Shown: positions 58,827 through 64,000 of the stretch, piece by piece
How the letters are laid out: each line of letters starts with the position of its first letter
Numbering within the stretch: the first letter of the stretch is position 1
NCBI GenBank assembly: GCA_006176705.1
Contig: QRFJ01003314.1
Coordinates: 114,136-178,135, forward strand
Direction: 5' to 3'
DNA: 64,000 nucleotides
Source of the DNA: Cocos nucifera
Lineage: Eukaryota > Streptophyta > Magnoliopsida > Arecales > Arecaceae
Program-made: the position numbers and the translations under genes
Notes under the pieces: generated by a model
Seen by the model: the letters and a program-made list of their open reading frames with translations, nothing else
What the model was told of the DNA's origin: nothing
The model's database searches: none

Positions 58827-60200
58827 GTGAAAGATAATGAACCTGTATCAATCAGAGAATCTTTTCCAGATGAACAATTGTTAACAGTTTCACATACAAA
58901 GACTCCTTGGTTTGCAAATATTGTCAATTACTTAGTCATAGGACAAATTCCTGATGGCTGGTCTAAGAATGAAAAGGATCGATTCTTTGCTCAAATCAAA
59001 TATTATTTTTGGGAAGATCCTGAGCTTTTTAGAATTTGTGCTGATCAAATCATTCGTAGATGTGTTTCCTGAATCTGCACAATGGAGTATTTACAATTTG
59101 TCATACTCTTGCTGTGGAGGACACTTTTCTGGACGAAAAATGCGGCCAAAGTGTTCAAAGTGTATTTATTGGCCACAATTATTTAAAGGATGCCCATACT
59201 TTAGTCAGGAGGTTCTTTAAAGTGTCAGCCTTAGGAAATATTTCAAAGAAAGACTGATGCCTTTGAACCCCATTCTAGTGTCTGAAATTTTTGATGTATG
59301 GAGAATTGATTTATGGGAACCCTTTTCACTTCCAATGGATTTGAATACATTTGGTAGCCTGTGATATATGTTCTAATGGATTGAGCAATAGCAACTCGAA
59401 CCAATGATCATAAGTAGTCCTAAAATTTAATTCAGAAGAAAACTATCTTTCTCTAAGGTTCGGATTTTCCACGTCATCATCAGTAGACGGGGTACCCATT
59501 TTTAAAATCATCAATTTAGCAACCTTTATTACGAAAATATGGGGTGGACACATAAGATAGCACACCATACCATCCCGCAAAAAGTGGTTCAGGTAGAAGT
59601 GCTCTAATGAGGGAAATCAAAGAATATCTTACAAAAGACTATTGGCCTGATGAAAAAGATTTGGTTCAGATCGATTGGATGACGCTTATGGCCTATAGGA
59701 CATGCTTATAAACTCCCATTGAGATGTCTCCCTATAGATTACTCCTATTGGCAAAAGCATGTCACGATTCCGGTAGAAACTTGAACATAAAGCATAATGG
59801 GACAATAAAATATTAAATTCAATTTAAACAAAGCTGGTTCCAATCCGGATAGTTACAATTAAGTGAAGTTAGAAGAATTAAGGCAAGAAGTTTGAAAATT
59901 CAAAAATTTATAATGGAAAAAATGAAAGCCTTCCATGATAAACTATTTCAAGAAAAAATCTTTGAGCAAATCAATCAAGTCTGGTTTTTACTCAAGGCTT
60001 CGATTAATTTCCTGGAAAACACAAATCAGCTGGGTGCGACCTTATACTAGTTAATACAGTATTCCCACTGGTCAATTAAACTCCTATGAATCCAGGAACT
60101 AAAATTTTTTTAAAGTAATGGCCAAAGGCTTAAACCATACTATTGAAGGGATTACATTACATCGAAATATTGATCAAGTGCAATTAAGAACCAAATGAAT
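58827..60200 (+). pseudogene. Athila-2 integrase, heavily indel-disrupted
   Basis: Frame 58827-59072 covers the linker and start of the zinc finger; beyond 59060 every 10-20 bases carry an insertion or deletion relative to Athila-1 (2915-4100), so no frame exceeds about 90 codons. The integrase core and C-terminal regions are recognisable only by nucleotide collinearity, up to GATCAAGTGCAATTA near 60175. Confidence 0.82.
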
Positions 60201-61078
60201 TAACTGCATCTTGTCTGGCTTGAGGACAATAAACTTAGCGCTTATTGGGAGGCAACCAATACTTCTTGAATTCTAATTTATTTATTATTATTTATTTTTA
60301 GCTAAGTTGGAAGAAACCAAAAAATCGGAGAAGGATCATAAGCTTCAAGACCCTGATAAATAATAAACATAATTTAACTCTTTATTGGGACAATGTCAAT
60401 TCAATTGGGTAAAAAAGTAAAAAATATTAAAATAATAATAATAATAAAAAAAAAAAACAATATATATTATATATATATATAATAAATATAATCAATAAAA
60501 TAAAAAATTAATTATATAATAATAAATAATAATAAAATAAATACAGTTAAAAGTTTAAAAAAATTTAAATAATAAATAATTATATAATAATAATAAAACT
60601 ATAAAAAATAATAAATAATAAAATAAAAATTTTGAACAAACATATTTTGGGAAAGAGATCTTAAGCAAAATCTAAGGAATAAAGTATAAAGTTAGAAAGT
60701 ATTAACTAATAATGGTAGCTGAGTCAAGAAGCAGATTATTTGGTAGACCATTAGCAACCTACTTAGGTCCATTTTAAAGGCTCACAGCACTTCTACATAC
60801 TACACCAATGAGCACAGCAGGTGTTTGATTATAAGGACTAAAAGTGAGGATTCAATTATCAACTAATAATTGATAGTTTATATAATACTCAATTAAAGCA
60901 ACTTTGAATTTAAGGAAAGAAGCTACCTGCTCTAAAAAAAAAAAAAAAAAAAAAAATAAGAGAGAGTGCAAAAACAGAGTATTAATGTTGGATTGCCCAA
61001 ACTAGAACTTTGCACCTAAATGTAAAGTTACAATCAAATGGTGAAGGAAGGCCAGGATTCTCAGCACAATATTATATA

Positions 61079-61118
<40 letters not shown>

Positions 61119-61455
61119 AGCACTGTGAAAGCTACCTTAATTCATGCACTTACTTGGATATATAAAACTAACCAAATAGTGATAAAAAGAAATTCATTTG
61201 CCTTGAATCAACACCAAATGCTTAAGTTAAAGTATTCACGACACAAAGTGCTGAAAAACTTTAGATGAACTCTAAGAAAGTTTTATAATTAATCTGCTGG
61301 AAATTTAAACTTCTGAAACTCAATACTAGTTAGTGATACTGTCTAATCTTCTTGATCTAAATTCTAGATTTATTTTTTGTGAAAGAAGATCTCAACAAAA
61401 TATGGTTATGTGATCTATACTAAAATTCTTTCTTACTCGAGGACGAGCAAAGGTT
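60201..61455 (+). other. Athila-2 3' noncoding region with microsatellites
   Basis: Matches 1711-2914 reversed. It holds the conserved GCGCTTATTGGGAGGCAACC (60239-60258), an AT/AAT-rich microsatellite (about 60418-60640) and two long A runs (60934-60956 and 61082-61116). No env-like frame. Confidence 0.8.
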
Positions 61456-61468
61456 AAGTTGGGGGGTG
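61456..61468 (+). other. Polypurine tract of Athila-2
   Basis: AAGTTGGGGGGTG immediately before the 3' LTR; identical in Athila-1. Confidence 0.9.
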
Positions 61469-63107
61469 TGATAAGCATCGTATAATTCCCAATAAGATAA
61501 TTTATTAATAATTTATATTAATTTTTTAAAGAATATCAATCAATTTTATTATATAATATTTTTGAAAAAATTCATATTTTTATAATTAAAATAATAAAAA
61601 AATAAAAAATTAAAAATAAAATTTATTATTAATAGAAAGATCTTATTTATTTTCTGATCACAACGAATATTTCAGTAAAACTGAGCCTAAATGAAAAAGA
61701 TATGAATTTTTTTAAAAATATACAATAAATAAAAATTAAATAAAAAAAAGAAAATAGCTCAGACCGCACCTCCGAAGCCGGCCACCAAGCCAGCCCCGAG
61801 CCACCAAGCGAAGCCGAGCCATCAAAGCGTACTCAGTCATTGAAGCCATCAGCCGGTCTATTCGATGCCAGGCGTGGATCGCCCAGCTCAAGCAAATCCG
61901 ACGAATCAAGCTGCCACGTGGTGGACCTAGCCCTTAAAGGGTCTACGCAAAATTCTTTAATCGCGGCTCATAGGGCAATCTGGTCCTTCACGTCGGTGAT
62001 GAGAAGCGTTGATTGGTTGGCGGTGTGGCGGTGCGCCGCTCCACGGGTCCATGGGAACAGTACATTGCGCGACGGACGGTTTGGCGGTTGATTGCGGTTA
62101 AGATCGGACGGTCAGCATTTTTCGATTGACAATTTCACTCGGAATCACCACAAAACGGCAGCGCTGATTCCAGCTTCGAATCCGAAGGTCCAGAACGCTC
62201 GACGGTGATCACGGACTCCCGAAGCGCATTGCGGCAGAACTTTTCCTCATCAACGGCGCGATCGGCACGGCCAGTATTTACAATTCGAGCTTGATTGGGC
62301 TGAATAGGCATCCGATTTTTGACGATTTTGAATCGTTCGATTCCTATCGGATTTGCCTGATTTTACCTAGATTTATCCAGAGATGTAAACATGGATTGTT
62401 TTTTATTCAAATTTTTATTCAAAATTTTATGATTAACAAAGGGAATTAGTCCCCATATTGTTAGAAATAAAGTCTACCTCTTCCTGGCTCTATAAAAAGG
62501 ATCCTAAGACTCTAAGAAAGGAAGAGGGATGGAAAGAGACAGCTAAGGTATACCAGGGTGGAAGTCAAGCTCGGGATTAAAGGTTGCTCTCAAGCTGCAG
62601 GTGCTGCTAGAAAGCAAGAGCTGGTTTCTACGCCATCTTCATGCCTCACGCCGACTCTGCGATCTTCATCTACTTTTTTTTTTCCTTTAATTTCTAGTAT
62701 TAAAATTCCTGAATTTTTTTTAATTTTTGTATTTAAATTTGCATCTCGTTTAATTTAATAAAGAAAGTTTTATTATTCTTGTTCAATTCACTCTTTAACA
62801 TTATTTGTTCTTTATTGGCTCTTTAATTTTACTTATAGTAGTTGCTAAGATCTAATAGTAAGATCTTAGTATCAAATTTATTTTTGCATAATTTATTCTA
62901 TTTTTATTTATATTCTTATTTTTCGACTTAATCTTTGCTTTCCTTTTCTTAAAAAAAAAAAATCAAAGATTTTTTAGAATAAACATTGCCTCTCTGTGGA
63001 ATTCGACCGACTCACCAACTTTCTTCATAATTTTAAATAGTTAAAAAGTAAAAGAGTCGGATTTAAATTGATAAACACGGTGTCTTACGACAGCATCGTG
63101 TCCATCA
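61469..63107 (+). repeat. 3' LTR of Athila-2
   Basis: From TGATAAGCATCG to CGTGTCCATCA, about 1639 bp. It differs from the 5' LTR of the same element mostly by one-base insertions and deletions scattered through the whole length. A TATA sequence in the same context lies near 62492. Confidence 0.9.
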
Positions 63108-64000
63108 AGTTTACTGACGAAAAAGTATCCTGATAGTCATGCCTTCACATTGACTATACTCTTTCGCTATGAGCCTTGCTTGAATGCTCTCCTAACATTT
63201 CATCGGCACTATCTGTTCTTAAGATCCATTTACCCAAATAGGTTACTACTACCTTTAGGTGATATACTAAGGTCAGACTTGTTCGAGCATTGAGTCAATC
63301 TTCTGACTTCATTTTCTCTAACGCATTCTAAATGTTGATATCTGATATCGCGTCATCATAGTTTTGGATCATCAACCATGAATCTCCATTTTCTAATGAG
63401 AAACATGTTTCTCTATGTCTCTGAGATAGATACCATAGGTACTTTTAGGAGGATGAAAAATTTTTACTTGATCTCAAGAGGTGGAGGAGGTAGTGTCTGG
63501 GTCTGGCTCTACTGATTGGGCTCATGAGGTTTTAGCTCGTAGCTCTTGGAGACTTTCTCCTCGAGCCTAACATGCCTTCCAAAGCCACCATCTTAAATAA
63601 CTAATTTTTCAAGAAAGATGGCAATTGTTTGAACTTACAATCACATTATGATCTTCTCTGAAAGGATAGAAATTAAATATTCCTAATGGACATTTTAGAA
63701 ATCCAATAAACCAAGCTCTTAAAAGAACCTAACTCTAATTTGTCTACATGTTTCTCTTGACATGACCGAAAAACCCAAATTTTGAGATGACTTAGAATTG
63801 ATTTCTTATCATCTATATCTTATATGGTGTGGTGAAAGATTTTAGAGAAAACCTATTTCGTAAATATATAGGCGGTCATCAAACTAATGTCCCCAAAAAA
63901 ACTCATGAAGGTCCATGAAACTCATCATGGATGGACCATATCTAATAGGGTTAGTTTCTCTATAATAAATCTCGTTGAAAGTGGCATCTAGGTAAATTTC
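63108..64000 (-). pseudogene. Copia C first unit: integrase C-terminus and RT N-terminus
   Basis: Continues copia C after Athila-2. Minus strand: at 63115-63170 the RT motif GYSQ-x-GxDYQDxFSxV can be read with shifts; toward 63480 the linker with Pro-rich PPPPL; near 63640-64000 the integrase C-terminal half. It is collinear with copia A 12650-13520, with many indels and stops and no long frame. It continues past the window end. Confidence 0.8.

Larger units (their letters stand above)
51953..63107 (+). mobile_element. Athila-2, full-length Ty3/gypsy element
   Basis: 11.2 kb: 5' LTR 51953-53581, tRNA-Asp PBS 53588, leader, Gag-PR-RT frame (54664-58203), RH and IN remnants, polypurine tract 61456-61468, 3' LTR 61469-63107. 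It splits the RT of the first copia C unit. GTTAC (51948-51952) precedes it and GTTTAC (63109-63114) follows, a target duplication with one extra T. Joining the flanks restores the copia C RT reading direction. It is the least decayed element in the window at its 5' half. Confidence 0.95.

Noticed and set aside
61082..61116. Long A run as a LINE or processed-pseudogene tail
   Set aside because: It lies inside the Athila 3' noncoding region at the same place as the T run at 2057-2082 of Athila-1, so it is an element microsatellite.
60201..61455. Possible env-like gene of Athila-2
   Set aside because: No frame with signal peptide or membrane segments; AT-rich repeats dominate, as in Athila-1.

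Overview
This window is plant nuclear heterochromatin made almost entirely of LTR retrotransposons nested in one another. I found no host gene, rRNA, tRNA gene or CRISPR array. The evidence for a flowering plant is long-LTR Ty1/copia elements of Angela type, a Tork/Tnt1-like copia, and Athila-type Ty3/gypsy elements primed by tRNA-Asp. The low GC and LTR starts such as TGTTGGAAATTATG suit a monocot. A palm is my guess, but I cannot prove it from the sequence.

Left stack (1-27915). Athila-1 (minus, 1-11257; its outer LTR end lies off the window) sits in the gag of copia A (plus, to 17119). Copia A sits in the reverse transcriptase (RT) of copia F (plus, to 20432). Copia F sits in an LTR of a further copia, G (20433-20722 and 26291-~27915). 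That LTR is also split by copia H, a complete minus-strand 5.6 kb element (20723-26290). This is four levels of nesting.

Middle (27916-34190). About 550 bp is unassigned. Then comes a 275 bp plus-strand LTR fragment, then G' (minus): an LTR of the same family as G in inverted orientation, followed by decayed pol. A truncated Athila LTR (33731-~34190) marks the junction with the next copia.

Right stack (34191-64000). Copia C is a minus-strand tandem arrangement in which the pol of one unit and the primer binding site (PBS), gag and protease of the next share one LTR. That LTR is split by copia E, a complete 10.9 kb plus-strand element (39252-50128, near-matching target duplications). The RT of the first C unit is split by Athila-2 (plus, 51953-63107), the youngest element. 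Athila-2 keeps an unbroken 1179-codon Gag-protease-RT frame, but its 3' half is full of single-base indels.

The coding regions were retrotransposon polyproteins (Gag capsid; aspartic protease PR; integrase IN; reverse transcriptase RT; RNase H, RH). Apart from the 5' two thirds of the Athila-2 frame, all are pseudogenes, mainly broken by C-to-T or G-to-A changes typical of methylated DNA. Points deserving a second look: a leader motif apparently shared between Ty3 and Ty1 elements; a 31-bp hairpin minisatellite with higher-order structure inside an LTR; the tandem copia; mismatched LTRs in Athila-1; and the indel-rich block at 58157-63107.
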